A DNA stretch of 64,000 nucleotides from Pseudooceanicola batsensis HTCC2597 (GTDB lineage Bacteria; Pseudomonadota; Alphaproteobacteria; Rhodobacterales; Rhodobacteraceae): NCBI RefSeq assembly GCF_000152725.1, contig NZ_CH724131.1, positions 399,846-463,845 of the forward strand. Direction: 5' to 3'. Under the pieces are notes generated by a model. It did not search any database and was not told the DNA's origin. It saw only the letters and a list, made by a program, of their open reading frames with translations. The number at the start of each line of letters is the position of its first letter. Position 1 is the first letter of the stretch. Made by a program: the position numbers and the translations under genes. Of the stretch, positions 15,771 through 24,742 are shown one piece after another.

Positions 15771-18125
15771 ATGTTGTTCGGACTAGACGGCGTCGAAATC
15801 GGCCTGATCTTCGTATTCCTCAGCCTGTTCGCGGGGATTCTCTCGGGCTTTCCGGTGGCCTTCGCCATCCCGGGCGCGGGCCTGATCTCCTTCGCGGTCA
15901 TCGCCTGGCTCGATGCCAACGGGCTGCTGATCCATCAGGCCATCGACCAGGGGTCGCAGGCCTACAGGGACCTCGTGAATTCGGGCGTCGGACGCGACAC
16001 CATATCCATCTTCCGATACCCCGACCTGCCAAGGGTCGCTCAGCCGGTCTTCGAGCGGGGCTGGGAAACCGCGATGGACCGCAACCTGTCGTTCATCGTG
16101 AACCGGATGAACGAACGTGTCTTCGCGGGCCAGTCGATCGAGACGCTGCTGGCCGTGCTGATGTTCGTCCTGATGGGCATCACGCTGGAACGTTCCAAGA
16201 TCGCCAACGACCTGCTGACCACCATGGCCCGCGTCTTCGGACCGCTGCCGGGCGGGCTGGCCGTGTCGGTCGTCGTGGTGGGCGCCTTTCTCGCCGCCTC
16301 GACCGGGATCGTCGGCGCGACGGTGGTGACCATGGGGCTGCTCTCGCTGCCGACGATGTTGCGGAACGGGTATTCCGCCGAGCTGTCGACCGGCGTCATC
16401 GCCGCCTCCGGCACCCTGGGCCAGATCATCCCGCCGTCGATCGTCATCGTGCTGCTCGGCACGCTGGCGGGGGATCTCTATTCCGCCGCGCAGGAGACCC
16501 GCGCGCAGAACTTCGGCTGTACCGATGCGCTGACCTATCTCGGCCGGCCCGCCGTGGTGTCGGTCGGCACGCTCTTTCAGGCCGCGCTTCTTCCGGGGAT
16601 CCTGCTGGCCGGCCTCTATGCCGCCTATGCCTTCGGCTATGCGCTGTTCAACCCGTCCAAGGCGCCGGCGGTCCATATCGACGACCCCGACGGCGAGGTG
16701 ATTACCCGGAACGAGGGCCTTCTGTGGTTCCTCGCGGTGCCGGTCCTGATCATCGGCGGCCTCATCGGCGCCGGGCAGGCGGGGCTGATCGGCCCGCAGG
16801 ACCTCAACGTCTCGAGCTATACCCAGGTCGATCGGTTGGACGCGCTGCGCACCAATGTCAGCCCCGAATGCCAGGAGGCCATGATCGAGCTGCACGGACA
16901 GTCCAGATGGGACGAGTCCGTCGCCGCGCGCGAAGCCCTCGCCGCCGCCGGCGGGGCCGAGGAAACCCGCGAACTGACCGAGGACGAGATGAACGCGGCC
17001 GTGGCCGACCGGCTCGCCTCGACGGCGCCCATCGGCTCGGGCGTGGCCACGCTCTTCGGCCTTGTTCTGCTGTCGCTGGCCGTGGCGCGCGGGGTCAAGC
17101 CCTCGGCCCCGGCGGCGCCTCTGGTCGTGGGGCTTCTGGGGGTCGTTCTGGCCTTCGTGCTGGACGCGGTCTACATCGGACCCGGCATGACCGGCGGCAC
17201 CAAGGTGATGATCCTGCTGATCCCGCTGGCCCTGTGCTTCTGGTCGCTGCGCCACGCTGCCGCGCGCATGGCCGAGAACGACCTGATCCGGGTGGTCTTT
17301 CCGCCGCTGGTCCTGATCATCGCGGTGCTGGGCTCGATCCTGGGCGGCGTCACCAATCCGACGCCGGCCGCCGCGCTCGGCGCGGGCGGGGCGATCATGC
17401 TGGCCGCCTACCGCAAGCTCAAGGACGAGGGCAATTCCGGCAGGATCATCGTCTGGGCCACCATAGCGCTGGTTGCGCTGATCCTGGTCGGGATCAACTT
17501 CGACCTGCGGATGAACCAGGCGGTCGTGACCTTCGAGAACCGCATCGGCTATGTCATCGCCTATGCCGCGTACACGCTCGCGGCCATCGCCCTGATCTAC
17601 GCCTGCATCGTGCTGTTCCGGAACGGGGTGCTGACCCCGATCGTGCGCGAGACGGCCAAGGTCACCTCGATGGTCTTCACCATCCTGATCGGCTCGCAGC
17701 TTCTGAACCTGGTGGTCATCTCCTTCGGGGGCGAACACTACATCCAGCAGTTCCTGCGCTCCTTCGACAACGAGTTCACCGTCTTCCTGCTGGTGATGCT
17801 GGTGCTCTTCGTGCTGGGCTTCGTGCTCGACTTTCTCGAGATCATCTACATCGTCGTGCCCATCGTCGGGCCCGTGATCTACGGCGGCTCCTTCGATCCC
17901 AAGTGGGTGACGATCATGATCGCGGTGAACCTGCAGACCTCGTTCCTGACGCCGCCCTTCGGCTTCGCGCTCTTCTATTTGCGCGGGGTGGCGCCGCCGA
18001 CGGTGACGACGGGCCATATCTACCGCGGCATCATGCCCTTCGTGATCATTCAGGTGGTGGGGCTGGCGCTTCTCTGGTTCGCTCCGGGCATCGTCACCAT
18101 CGTGCCCGACCTGATCGGCAACTGA
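15771..18125 (+). CDS. TRAP transporter large permease subunit (DctM-like, extended)
   Basis: 784 residues, nearly twice the usual DctM length of about 430. DctM landmarks are present (FVLMGITLERSKIANDLL, AASTGIVGATVVTMGLL, ASGTLGQIIPPSIVIVLLG, and a C-terminal TPPFGFALFYLRGVAPP). Polar insertions lie after the first helix (about 45-110) and between 335 and 425, followed by additional helices near 430-520. It should use an ion gradient to move the ligand delivered by the receptor. The same enlarged layout accompanies the long small subunit, so the two size changes may have evolved together. Confidence 0.88.
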   Translation: MLFGLDGVEIGLIFVFLSLFAGILSGFPVAFAIPGAGLISFAVIAWLDANGLLIHQAIDQGSQAYRDLVNSGVGRDTISIFRYPDLPRVAQPVFERGWETAMDRNLSFIVNRMNERVFAGQSIETLLAVLMFVLMGITLERSKIANDLLTTMARVFGPLPGGLAVSVVVVGAFLAASTGIVGATVVTMGLLSLPTMLRNGYSAELSTGVIAASGTLGQIIPPSIVIVLLGTLAGDLYSAAQETRAQNFGCTDALTYLGRPAVVSVGTLFQAALLPGILLAGLYAAYAFGYALFNPSKAPAVHIDDPDGEVITRNEGLLWFLAVPVLIIGGLIGAGQAGLIGPQDLNVSSYTQVDRLDALRTNVSPECQEAMIELHGQSRWDESVAAREALAAAGGAEETRELTEDEMNAAVADRLASTAPIGSGVATLFGLVLLSLAVARGVKPSAPAAPLVVGLLGVVLAFVLDAVYIGPGMTGGTKVMILLIPLALCFWSLRHAAARMAENDLIRVVFPPLVLIIAVLGSILGGVTNPTPAAALGAGGAIMLAAYRKLKDEGNSGRIIVWATIALVALILVGINFDLRMNQAVVTFENRIGYVIAYAAYTLAAIALIYACIVLFRNGVLTPIVRETAKVTSMVFTILIGSQLLNLVVISFGGEHYIQQFLRSFDNEFTVFLLVMLVLFVLGFVLDFLEIIYIVVPIVGPVIYGGSFDPKWVTIMIAVNLQTSFLTPPFGFALFYLRGVAPPTVTTGHIYRGIMPFVIIQVVGLALLWFAPGIVTIVPDLIGN

Positions 18126-18133
18126 TGTCCGCG

Positions 18134-18218
18134 CCCCGGCCTTGCGCCGGGGCCCCGCAGGCACGACGCGATGAGGCCGGGTCCCCGCAACGCAGGGCCC
18201 CGCGGGCACGACGCGATG
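18134..18218. repeat. GC-rich hairpin and 23-bp direct repeat after TRAP operon
   Basis: CCCCGGC and GCCGGGG (from 18134) form a hairpin just after the operon. Two 23-base copies starting GGCCCCGC and ending CACGACGCGATG at 18151-18173 and 18196-18218 differ at one base and have a 45-base period. This looks like a small REP-type intergenic element and may help end transcription from both sides. Confidence 0.5.
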
Positions 18219-18273
18219 GCGCAGCGGCCCCGGCGCGGGGGCCGGGGCACGGCACGTCGAACTGCAAGGATGA

Positions 18274-19092
18274 TCAGCGGCGCGTGGTGCGCAGGTCCGG
18301 CAGCGAGATATTCGCCACCTGTTCCGCGATCGGGTCGGTCTTCAGGGGATGGCGTTCGCTGTCGTATTCCGAGGGGTCGCGCATCGGCGCCCATGTCCCG
18401 CCGACATAGAGTTCGACACCCTTGAAATTGGCCTTGTATCCCATCTTGGGCGATCCCGGCACCCAGTAGCCCAGGTAGACGTAAGGCAGCCCGGCTTCCC
18501 GCGCGATCTCGATATGGTCGAGGATCATGTAGGTGCCCAGGGAATCGTGGGCCCGGTCGGGATCGTAGAAGGAATAGACCATCGACAGCCCGTCATCGAG
18601 CACGTCGGTCAGCGCCACCGCCGTCAGGCCCCGCTCGGGGTGGACATATTCGATGACCCGGCTGCGGATCGGCGTTTCCTCGATCATCGCGGCGAATTCG
18701 AAGACGTCCATGTCGGCCATGCCGCCATCGGCGTGCCGCTCGTCCAGATAGTCGCGGAACAGGTCGTACTGTTCCTCGGTCGCCCAGGGCGAGGTCGCCT
18801 GTCGCTGCAGCGCCCGGTTGCGGTTCAGGGTCCGGCGCTGGCTCTTGCTCGGGGCAAAGGCGGCGACGTCGATCCGTGCCGACAGGCAGGCCGCGCAATC
18901 CGCGCAGGACGGCCGGTAGAGCACGTTCTGCGACCGGCGGAAGCCCTGCTTGGATAGGGAATCGTTCAGCGCCGTCGCCCCGTCGCCCGAGAGCGAGGTG
19001 AACAGCTTCCGCTCCATCCGGCCCTCGAGGTAAGGGCAGGGCTGGGGAGCAGTCACGTAGAACTGCGGCGTCAGCGGGAGTGTATGGCGCAT
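18274..19092 (-). CDS. bpt: Aspartate/glutamate leucyltransferase (arginyltransferase family)
   Basis: 272 residues of the Bpt/Ate family, which transfers leucine from Leu-tRNA to proteins with N-terminal Asp or Glu and so marks them for ClpS/ClpAP degradation (N-degron pathway). Signatures are [38 protein letters not shown] with its cysteine cluster, and [23 protein letters not shown]. The length is normal. It is a single gene with its own promoter-like sequence. The aminoacyl specificity (Leu rather than Arg) is assigned from bacterial family members. Confidence 0.93.
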   Translation of the reverse strand: MRHTLPLTPQFYVTAPQPCPYLEGRMERKLFTSLSGDGATALNDSLSKQGFRRSQNVLYRPSCADCAACLSARIDVAAFAPSKSQRRTLNRNRALQRQATSPWATEEQYDLFRDYLDERHADGGMADMDVFEFAAMIEETPIRSRVIEYVHPERGLTAVALTDVLDDGLSMVYSFYDPDRAHDSLGTYMILDHIEIAREAGLPYVYLGYWVPGSPKMGYKANFKGVELYVGGTWAPMRDPSEYDSERHPLKTDPIAEQVANISLPDLRTTRR

Positions 19093-19125
19093 GAAATCGG
19101 AGTTGGTGGCAGCTTACTTCGGCAA

Positions 19126-19153
19126 ACGATACATAGGACGCCCCGCTTGTCAA
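19126..19153 (-). promoter_or_regulatory. Candidate promoter of bpt
   Basis: On the minus strand a consensus TTGACA (19148-19153) and TATCGT (19126-19131) are spaced by 16 bases. The implied start near 19119 leaves a leader of about 27 bases before the bpt ATG. Confidence 0.55.
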
Positions 19154-19321
19154 AGAAAGAGCACGCGCAACATTCGGCTTGTCCGGGAAAGCGTGGGATT
19201 GTCGCACCGGAGCAGGCCCTCCCGGCCCGTGTCGCGGCGCGCCTTCAACCGAGGCGCGAAACGAGGGACGCCCGAACCAGCATTGGGCGTCCACATCGGC
19301 GGCATTGTTGCAGAATCGGTG

Positions 19322-19768
19322 TCAATGCCCGGCACGGCGGTTGATTGCGACGGTTCCGAGGACATTGTCCGTCAGCCCCTGCGCCCGCGACCCCGCCAGC
19401 ATCATGACGACCGAAATGACCTGCAGGATCGGGAAGGCCAGCGAGATCGAATAGCCCATGGTGTGCAGAAAGGCCGTCATGCTATCGAACCGGCGGCCGT
19501 GGCCATCGCGCATCTCGACCGCCATCAGCCGCATTCCCCATGTCGCCGATCCGCCCGCCAGGGTCATCCAGCGGTAGAGGAACCCGATCACCAGGTACAG
19601 GAACGGCAGGAAGAAAAGCCCCGTGAAGGCGGTGAAGGGCAGCACGATCAGGACGACCAGCGCGATCAGCACGCAGTCCACCACCCAGGCCAGCAGCCGC
19701 TTGACCGGGATGTCCGCGTAGAACTCGGGCTGGAACTCGGGATCGGGAATGGACCAGGTGTCGGTCAT
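19322..19768 (-). CDS. RDD family membrane protein
   Basis: 148 residues with the RDD motif region near the first helix (PVKRLLAWVVDCVLIALVVLIVL) and two further helices (near 48-68 and 105-125). The family is widespread in inner membranes with no general function; some members move ions or compatible solutes. It lies 61 bases downstream of the DUF2852 gene on the same strand and may share its transcript and operator dyads. Confidence 0.82.
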   Translation of the reverse strand: MTDTWSIPDPEFQPEFYADIPVKRLLAWVVDCVLIALVVLIVLPFTAFTGLFFLPFLYLVIGFLYRWMTLAGGSATWGMRLMAVEMRDGHGRRFDSMTAFLHTMGYSISLAFPILQVISVVMMLAGSRAQGLTDNVLGTVAINRRAGH

Positions 19769-19829
19769 CGTCGGTGTCTCCTGATGGGGGAAGGGGGCCG
19801 GTGCGGCCCCCTGCAGTCGCGATACGGGA

Positions 19830-20282
19830 TCAGGCGTCTTCGTCCTGGCGCGTTTCGGCCTCGTCCCGGGTCTTGCGGGCCCGTTCGTCCATAAACTGGT
19901 CGAATTCGGCCTTGTCCTTGGCTTCGCGCAGCCGTTCCAGGAAGCTTTCGAACTGTTCCTGTTCCTCTTCGAGACGGCGCAGGGTCTCGGACTTGTAGGC
20001 GTCGAAGGCCGTGTTGCCGCTGGATTTCATTGCGACCATTCCGGACTTGCGCATTTGAAGGCTGCGGGAGTTGCGGCGGCAGGACTTGCGAAACATCTGT
20101 TTGCTCCAGATCATGTAGGCGAGAAGTGCGAGGCCGACAGGCCAGAAGAAGACAAAGCCCAGCACCATGGCGGCGATCCAGGCCCCTTTGCCCTTGCTGT
20201 CGAGCCAGGCCTCGGATCGGGACAGCCAGCCCATGTGGCGGTGGTCCTGTCCCTGATAGGCAGTGGCGGTGGCGGGGGTCAT
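19830..20282 (-). CDS. DUF2852 domain protein
   Basis: 150 residues. One or two membrane helices lie near 30-58 (GAWIAAMVLGFVFFWPVGLALLAYMIWS), then a basic linker, and a charged helical C-terminal half (SETLRRLEEEQEQFESFLERL) that is probably coiled coil. It matches the alphaproteobacterial DUF2852 family of unknown function. The ATG at 20282 was preferred because upstream codons lie in the operator-bearing leader. Two near-identical dyads precede it, so it appears to be tightly regulated. Confidence 0.8.
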   Translation of the reverse strand: MTPATATAYQGQDHRHMGWLSRSEAWLDSKGKGAWIAAMVLGFVFFWPVGLALLAYMIWSKQMFRKSCRRNSRSLQMRKSGMVAMKSSGNTAFDAYKSETLRRLEEEQEQFESFLERLREAKDKAEFDQFMDERARKTRDEAETRQDEDA

Positions 20283-20305
20283 GTCAGTGCTCCTACGTTC
20301 GGTTG

Positions 20306-20326
20306 AATGTGAATGTCTTTCACATT
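20306..20326. promoter_or_regulatory. Operator-like dyad 1 before DUF2852 gene
   Basis: AATGTGAA, five bases, TTCACATT is a perfect inverted repeat, 24 bases before the DUF2852 start. The same pattern recurs 58 bases away (20365-20383), which makes chance unlikely. Confidence 0.65.
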
Positions 20327-20364
20327 GCATAGATTGGCATGGCGGCCCCGTCCCGCAAGGGGTG

Positions 20365-20383
20365 ATGTGAATGTTTTTTACAT
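20365..20383. promoter_or_regulatory. Operator-like dyad 2 before DUF2852 gene
   Basis: ATGTGAA, five bases, TTTACAT repeats dyad 1 with one arm mismatch. It begins 83 bases before the DUF2852 start and ends 9 bases beyond the YbaK stop codon. The TGTGA/TCACA spacing is 7 in dyad 1, so CRP is not the obvious reader. Confidence 0.6.
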
Positions 20384-20392
20384 TTATCCGAT

Positions 20393-20860
20393 TTACTGTA
20401 CGAAATCAGCGGGTTGGGCGCTGGAAATTCGGGGCAGGTCCCGCGGGTCCAGGCCAAATACATGATGTGGCGTGCCCGCCGCGGCCCATATACGGTCGAA
20501 GGCTAGCAGGCGCGGGTCGATCCAGGCCCGGATCGGGTTCAGATGCCCCACCGGTGCGACGCCGCCGATGGCGAACCCGGTCTGCGCCCGGATCAGCGCC
20601 GCATCGGCCTTGGCCAGCGGTTCCCCGGCCACCGCGCTCGCCCTTGCATCGTCGACACGGTTGCCCCCGGCCGTCAGGAACAGCAGGGCCTCGCCGCTCT
20701 CGACGCCGGCAAAGATGATCGACTTGGCGATCTGGTCTACGTGGCAGCCGACCCCGTCCGCCGCCTCCCGGGCCGTGCGGGCGGTGCCAAGTTCGAGGAT
20801 CTCGGTCTCGATCCCCGCCTCGGCGAGGGCCTGCCTCACGCGTTTCATGCTCTTGCTCAT
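20393..20860 (-). CDS. YbaK/EbsC-type aminoacyl-tRNA deacylase
   Basis: 155 residues of the YbaK/ProX editing fold, which hydrolyses misacylated tRNA such as Cys-tRNA(Pro). Family marks are VDQIAKSIIF with the conserved lysine, LFLTAGGNRVD, and the GFAIGGVAPVGHL loop. The start MSKSMKRVRQAL at 20860 fits. It is divergent from glnE with 63 bases between. The specific tRNA substrate is not determinable here. Confidence 0.88.
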   Translation of the reverse strand: MSKSMKRVRQALAEAGIETEILELGTARTAREAADGVGCHVDQIAKSIIFAGVESGEALLFLTAGGNRVDDARASAVAGEPLAKADAALIRAQTGFAIGGVAPVGHLNPIRAWIDPRLLAFDRIWAAAGTPHHVFGLDPRDLPRISSAQPADFVQ

Positions 20861-20923
20861 GGCGCGAGATAAGCGCAGCCGCACGGCATTGACCAGACCC
20901 CGCATCGCGGCGAATGTCGCGGC

Positions 20924-23716
20924 ATGAGTTTCGCCGACCGCCTGACCCGCCTGCCCAGGCCGCATGACCCCGACCGGGCCGAGGACGCCCGCGCCATCCT
21001 GACCCGCAAGGGGCCGGTCGGCGACCTGCTGGCCGGGGCCGGGGGCAGCAGCCCCTATCTGCTCTCGCTCATGCAGAAGGAGGCCGACTGGCTTCCCGAC
21101 GCGCTTTCGGATCCCGAGACCGCGCTGAAGGCAGAATTCGCCCGCCTGCGCGGCGTCGAGCGCGGCCACCTGCCTTCGGCGCTGCGGCAGGGCAAGCGCC
21201 GGATCGCCCTGCTGATCGCGCTGGCCGACCTCGGCGGGGTCTGGCCGCTCGAAGAGGTGACGGGCCATCTGACCGCCTTTGCCGATCTGGCCTGCGACCT
21301 CGCCCTGCAGGCCGCGCTCGCGCCTCTGGTCCGGCGGGGCAAGCTGCCCGGCATGGACGAGGAAAGCCTCGCCACAGGATGCGGAATGGTTATTCTCGCG
21401 ATGGGCAAGATGGGCGCCGGAGAGCTCAACTATTCCTCCGACATCGACCTCATCAGCCTGTTCGACGAGACGCGCTACGATCCCGACGACTATGCCGAGG
21501 CCCGCGCCGCCTGCATCCGCGCGACGCGCACCGTGGCGGCCACCCTGTCGGAGATGACCGGCGAGGGCTACGTCTTCCGCACCGACCTGCGCCTGCGCCC
21601 CGATCCCTCGGTGACGCCGGTCTGCCTCTCGCTCGACGCGGCCGAACGGTACTACGAAAGCCTCGGCCGGACATGGGAACGTGCGGCCTACATCAAGGCG
21701 CGGCCCTGCGCCGGAGACCTCGAGGCGGGCGAACGTTTCCTGACCGCGCTGCGGCCCTTCGTCTGGCGGCGGCACCTCGATTACGCCGCGATCCAGGACG
21801 CGCATGACATGCGGCAGGCCATCCGCGACCACAAGGGGCATCACGGCGACATCACCCTGCCGGGGCACGACATGAAACTGGGGCGCGGCGGAATCCGCGA
21901 GATCGAGTTCTTCGCCCAGTTTCACCAGATCATCGCCGGCGGCCGCGACCCGGACCTGCGCGTGCGCAGCACGGTCGAGGCTCTGCGCCTGCTGACCGTG
22001 CACAACTGGATCCCCGAAGACATCACCGAAAAGCTGGTCGGTCATTACCGCGCCCTGCGCGAGGTCGAACACCGGATCCAGATGGTCAACGACGCTCAGA
22101 CCCACGCCCTGCCGCAGACAGACCCGGGCCTCGACCGCATCGCCGCGCTTTCGGCACAGGATCCGGACGATTTCCGCCGCGACCTGCGCGCCCGGCTCGA
22201 AGAGGTGCACGGCATCTGCGAACAGTTCTTCGCCCGCGACACCGGCAAGGCCCGCGACGAGGCCCCGGAGGCCGAGGCGGATTTCGATTCCGAAACCATC
22301 GCCCGCTGGCGCGGTTACCCCGCCCTGCGCTCGCAGCGGGCGCAGAACATCTTCCAGCGCCTGAAACCGCGCCTCCTTGCCGCCCTGTCGCGCTCGGCCC
22401 GCCCGGACGAGGCGCTCTCGGCCTTCGACGGCTTTCTGGCGGGCCTGCCGGCGGGGGTGCAGCTTTTTTCCCTGTTCGAGGCCAATCCCCAGCTGATCGA
22501 TCTTCTGGCCGACATCGCGGGCACAGCGCCGGAACTGGCGCGGTACCTGTCGCGCAATGCCTCGGTCTTCGACGCGGTGATCGGCGGGTCGTTCTTCGAT
22601 CCCTGGCCCGACGCCGACAGCCTGGCCGAGGACCTCTCCGCCCTGCTGAAAGCCGAGGAGGATTACGAGAAACGGCTGGACGCCGCCCGCCGCTGGCAGA
22701 AGGAATGGCATTTCCGCGTCGGCGTCCACCACCTGCGCGGCCTGATCGGGGCCGCCGATGCCGCGCAGCACTATACCGACATTGCCGACGCCACGCTGCG
22801 CGCGCTCTGGCCCGCGGTGCAGGAGGAATTCGCGCTTCGTCACGGGGCGCCGCCGGGGCGCGGCGCCATGGTCCTGGGCATGGGGTCCCTGGGCGCGCGG
22901 CGGCTGAACGCGCGCTCGGACCTCGACCTGATCATCATCTACGACCCGCAGGAGGCCGAGGGTTCGGACGGCCGCCGCCCCCTCGCCACGCGCACCTACT
23001 ATGCCCGGCTGACACAGGCGCTGGTCACCGCGCTGTCCGCCCCGACCGCCGCCGGGCGGCTTTACGAGGTCGACATGCGGCTGCGCCCCTCGGGAAACCA
23101 GGGGCCGGTCGCGACCTCGTGGTCGGCCTTCCGCAACTACCAGGACACCGAGGCCTGGACCTGGGAGCACCTTGCCCTGACGCTCGCCCGCCCCGTCGCC
23201 GGCCCGCCGGACTTCATGCGAAATGTCGAAGACTTCCGCCGCCGGACCCTTTCCGCGGCTCCAAACCCCGACCGGCTGCGCCGCGACCTGGCCGAGATGC
23301 GCGCCCGGATCGCCTCGGCCAAGGGGCAGGGGGGCGCCTGGGACATGAAGATCGGCCGCGGCAAGGCGCAGGACATCGAACTGCTGGCCCAGGCTGGCAC
23401 GCTCGCCGCGGGCGAGGCCGGGTCGGACATGGCCCGGGGCCTCGCCCATGCCGCCGATGCCGGCTGGATCGACGAGGTGGCGGCCGACCAGCTGACAGAG
23501 GCCTGGCGCAGCTTCCGCAACCTCACCCTGACCGCCCGCCTGCTCACCGACAGAGAGCTTGTCCCCGGCGACCTCGGCCGGGGGGGCTGCGATTTTCTGC
23601 TGCGCGAGGTCGGGGCGGAGACGCTGGACGAACTGAAGACACGCCTCGACGGCATGGTGGCCCGCTCGGGCGACCAGATCGACGCGGCCCTGAAGACGGA
23701 ACCCGACGATGGCTGA
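20924..23716 (+). CDS. glnE: Bifunctional glutamine synthetase adenylyltransferase/adenylyl-removing enzyme
   Basis: 930 residues, near the usual size. Two nucleotidyltransferase domains are visible. The N-terminal adenylyl-removing one has GAGELNYSSDIDLISLFDE (about 165-183), and the C-terminal adenylyl-transferring one has MGSLGARRLNARSDLDLIIIYD (about 653-674), each with the G-S...DxD metal motif. GlnE tunes glutamine synthetase activity in response to PII signals. The other landmark LGRGGIREIEFFAQ is present. It overlaps the following small gene by 8 bases. Confidence 0.96.
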   Translation: MSFADRLTRLPRPHDPDRAEDARAILTRKGPVGDLLAGAGGSSPYLLSLMQKEADWLPDALSDPETALKAEFARLRGVERGHLPSALRQGKRRIALLIALADLGGVWPLEEVTGHLTAFADLACDLALQAALAPLVRRGKLPGMDEESLATGCGMVILAMGKMGAGELNYSSDIDLISLFDETRYDPDDYAEARAACIRATRTVAATLSEMTGEGYVFRTDLRLRPDPSVTPVCLSLDAAERYYESLGRTWERAAYIKARPCAGDLEAGERFLTALRPFVWRRHLDYAAIQDAHDMRQAIRDHKGHHGDITLPGHDMKLGRGGIREIEFFAQFHQIIAGGRDPDLRVRSTVEALRLLTVHNWIPEDITEKLVGHYRALREVEHRIQMVNDAQTHALPQTDPGLDRIAALSAQDPDDFRRDLRARLEEVHGICEQFFARDTGKARDEAPEAEADFDSETIARWRGYPALRSQRAQNIFQRLKPRLLAALSRSARPDEALSAFDGFLAGLPAGVQLFSLFEANPQLIDLLADIAGTAPELARYLSRNASVFDAVIGGSFFDPWPDADSLAEDLSALLKAEEDYEKRLDAARRWQKEWHFRVGVHHLRGLIGAADAAQHYTDIADATLRALWPAVQEEFALRHGAPPGRGAMVLGMGSLGARRLNARSDLDLIIIYDPQEAEGSDGRRPLATRTYYARLTQALVTALSAPTAAGRLYEVDMRLRPSGNQGPVATSWSAFRNYQDTEAWTWEHLALTLARPVAGPPDFMRNVEDFRRRTLSAAPNPDRLRRDLAEMRARIASAKGQGGAWDMKIGRGKAQDIELLAQAGTLAAGEAGSDMARGLAHAADAGWIDEVAADQLTEAWRSFRNLTLTARLLTDRELVPGDLGRGGCDFLLREVGAETLDELKTRLDGMVARSGDQIDAALKTEPDDG

Positions 23717-23981
23717 ACCCAGGAACCCCCATGACCCAAAGGGGCTGATCCGCGAATCCTACCGGATCGAGGGCATATCCGACGCCGAATGCCGATCGAT
23801 CCTGATGGACTGGGCGCTGAGCCTGCCCGACGACGTGAGCCAGCCCGACGCCCTGACCGGCCTCATCGCCCGGTACGCCGATCCGAACCCCGGGCACCCG
23901 ATGTCGGCCCTGCTGATCGAGGGGCGCCAGAGCCTGTCGACGCAGAAGCGCCGCGGCGGACGGGCCGGGCGGCGTCACTGA
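23709..23981 (+). CDS. Small conserved hypothetical protein after glnE
   Basis: 90 residues, acidic to neutral with a basic tail (QKRRGGRAGRRH). It starts 8 bases inside the end of glnE, so translation is probably coupled. The pattern SYRIEGISDAECRSILMDWALSLPD suggests a small helical protein; no named domain is recognised. Its position suggests a role linked to nitrogen control, but this is only context. Confidence 0.7.
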   Translation: MAEPRNPHDPKGLIRESYRIEGISDAECRSILMDWALSLPDDVSQPDALTGLIARYADPNPGHPMSALLIEGRQSLSTQKRRGGRAGRRH

Positions 23982-24278
23982 CGGCGCGGGGCCGCACCTG
24001 CGCCACGGCACGCGGGGATCGTGCCGTAACCGGCGAAAGGAAAGGAAAAGCGGCGGGCCCGCACGCGACCGTTTGGTAGACGCATTCCCGAGGACCTGTA
24101 TCTACAGGTGGGCGCCGGGTAACCGGACCACGGTCCGGACAGAGCCAGCTCCCTCGGATTTGCTTAAGGCCACCGGAATGTTACCGTTCACGAGAAGGGC
24201 AGCACCCGCCTCGACGTCACATAGTCGGTCGCCCCCGCTTCGGCAAGGGGAGGGGCCGCTATTCCGCCGACCGCTCCG
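23982..24278. other. Intergenic stretch, no gene seen
   Basis: About 300 bases between the convergent ends of the small glnE-linked gene and the SRPBCC gene. No open frame looks coding on either strand and I see no clear terminator or RNA. Confidence 0.5.
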
Positions 24279-24737
24279 TTATAGGCGGGCGGCAAGTTTC
24301 TCCAGTTGACCGATCGCCGCGCCCCAGCCGTCGAGAAACCCCATGTCCTCATGCTGTTTGCGGTGCTCTTCGGTCATGTGCATGACCGTCGCGACATAGT
24401 GCGTCCGCTCGCCCCGGCCGGACATCTCGATCCGCGCGGTGAAAGGCAGATCCGAGGGCTGGGGCCGGAACCCCCGTTTCATCGCCGATGTGAAGATCAC
24501 GCGCCGCTCCGGGTCCGACACCAGGATGCAGCCTTCGCCCGCGAATTCCTCGCCATCGGGGCCGTGCATCACCGTGTCGAAGGCGCCGCCCGGCACGTGC
24601 TCCAGCGCCGTGACCTCGGCCCGCCACGGGGCCGGGCACCACCATTGCGACAACAGGTCCTTTTCCGTCCAGCATCGCCAGACCAACGAGACGGGGGCGT
24701 CGATGGTGCGGTCGATCACGAGGTCATTTTGGGTCAT
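24279..24737 (-). CDS. SRPBCC/AHSA1-like domain protein
   Basis: 152 residues of START-like fold: a first strand DLVIDRTIDAPVSLVWRCWTE, the typical LLSQWWCPAPWRAEV, and a long C-terminal helix HRKQHEDMGFLDGWGAAIGQLEKL. Members bind hydrophobic ligands. It is co-transcribed with the ArsR-type gene only 5 bases upstream, a very common pairing in which the repressor controls the ligand-binding partner. The start at 24737 (MTQNDLVIDR) is the family start. Confidence 0.88.
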   Translation of the reverse strand: MTQNDLVIDRTIDAPVSLVWRCWTEKDLLSQWWCPAPWRAEVTALEHVPGGAFDTVMHGPDGEEFAGEGCILVSDPERRVIFTSAMKRGFRPQPSDLPFTARIEMSGRGERTHYVATVMHMTEEHRKQHEDMGFLDGWGAAIGQLEKLAARL

Positions 24738-24742
24738 CTCTG

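Noticed and set aside
15783-18209. 808-codon minus-strand frame opposite the TRAP permease
   Set aside because: Extremely His/Gln/Arg/Asp-rich, the mirror of a hydrophobic protein.
20306-20326. CRP site reading of the dyad before DUF2852
   Set aside because: TGTGA and TCACA are 7 rather than 6 bases apart, and the second copy deviates in the TCACA half.
20393-23449. 1018-codon minus-strand frame
   Set aside because: Only the last 155 codons are a gene (YbaK-like); the rest is antisense to glnE.
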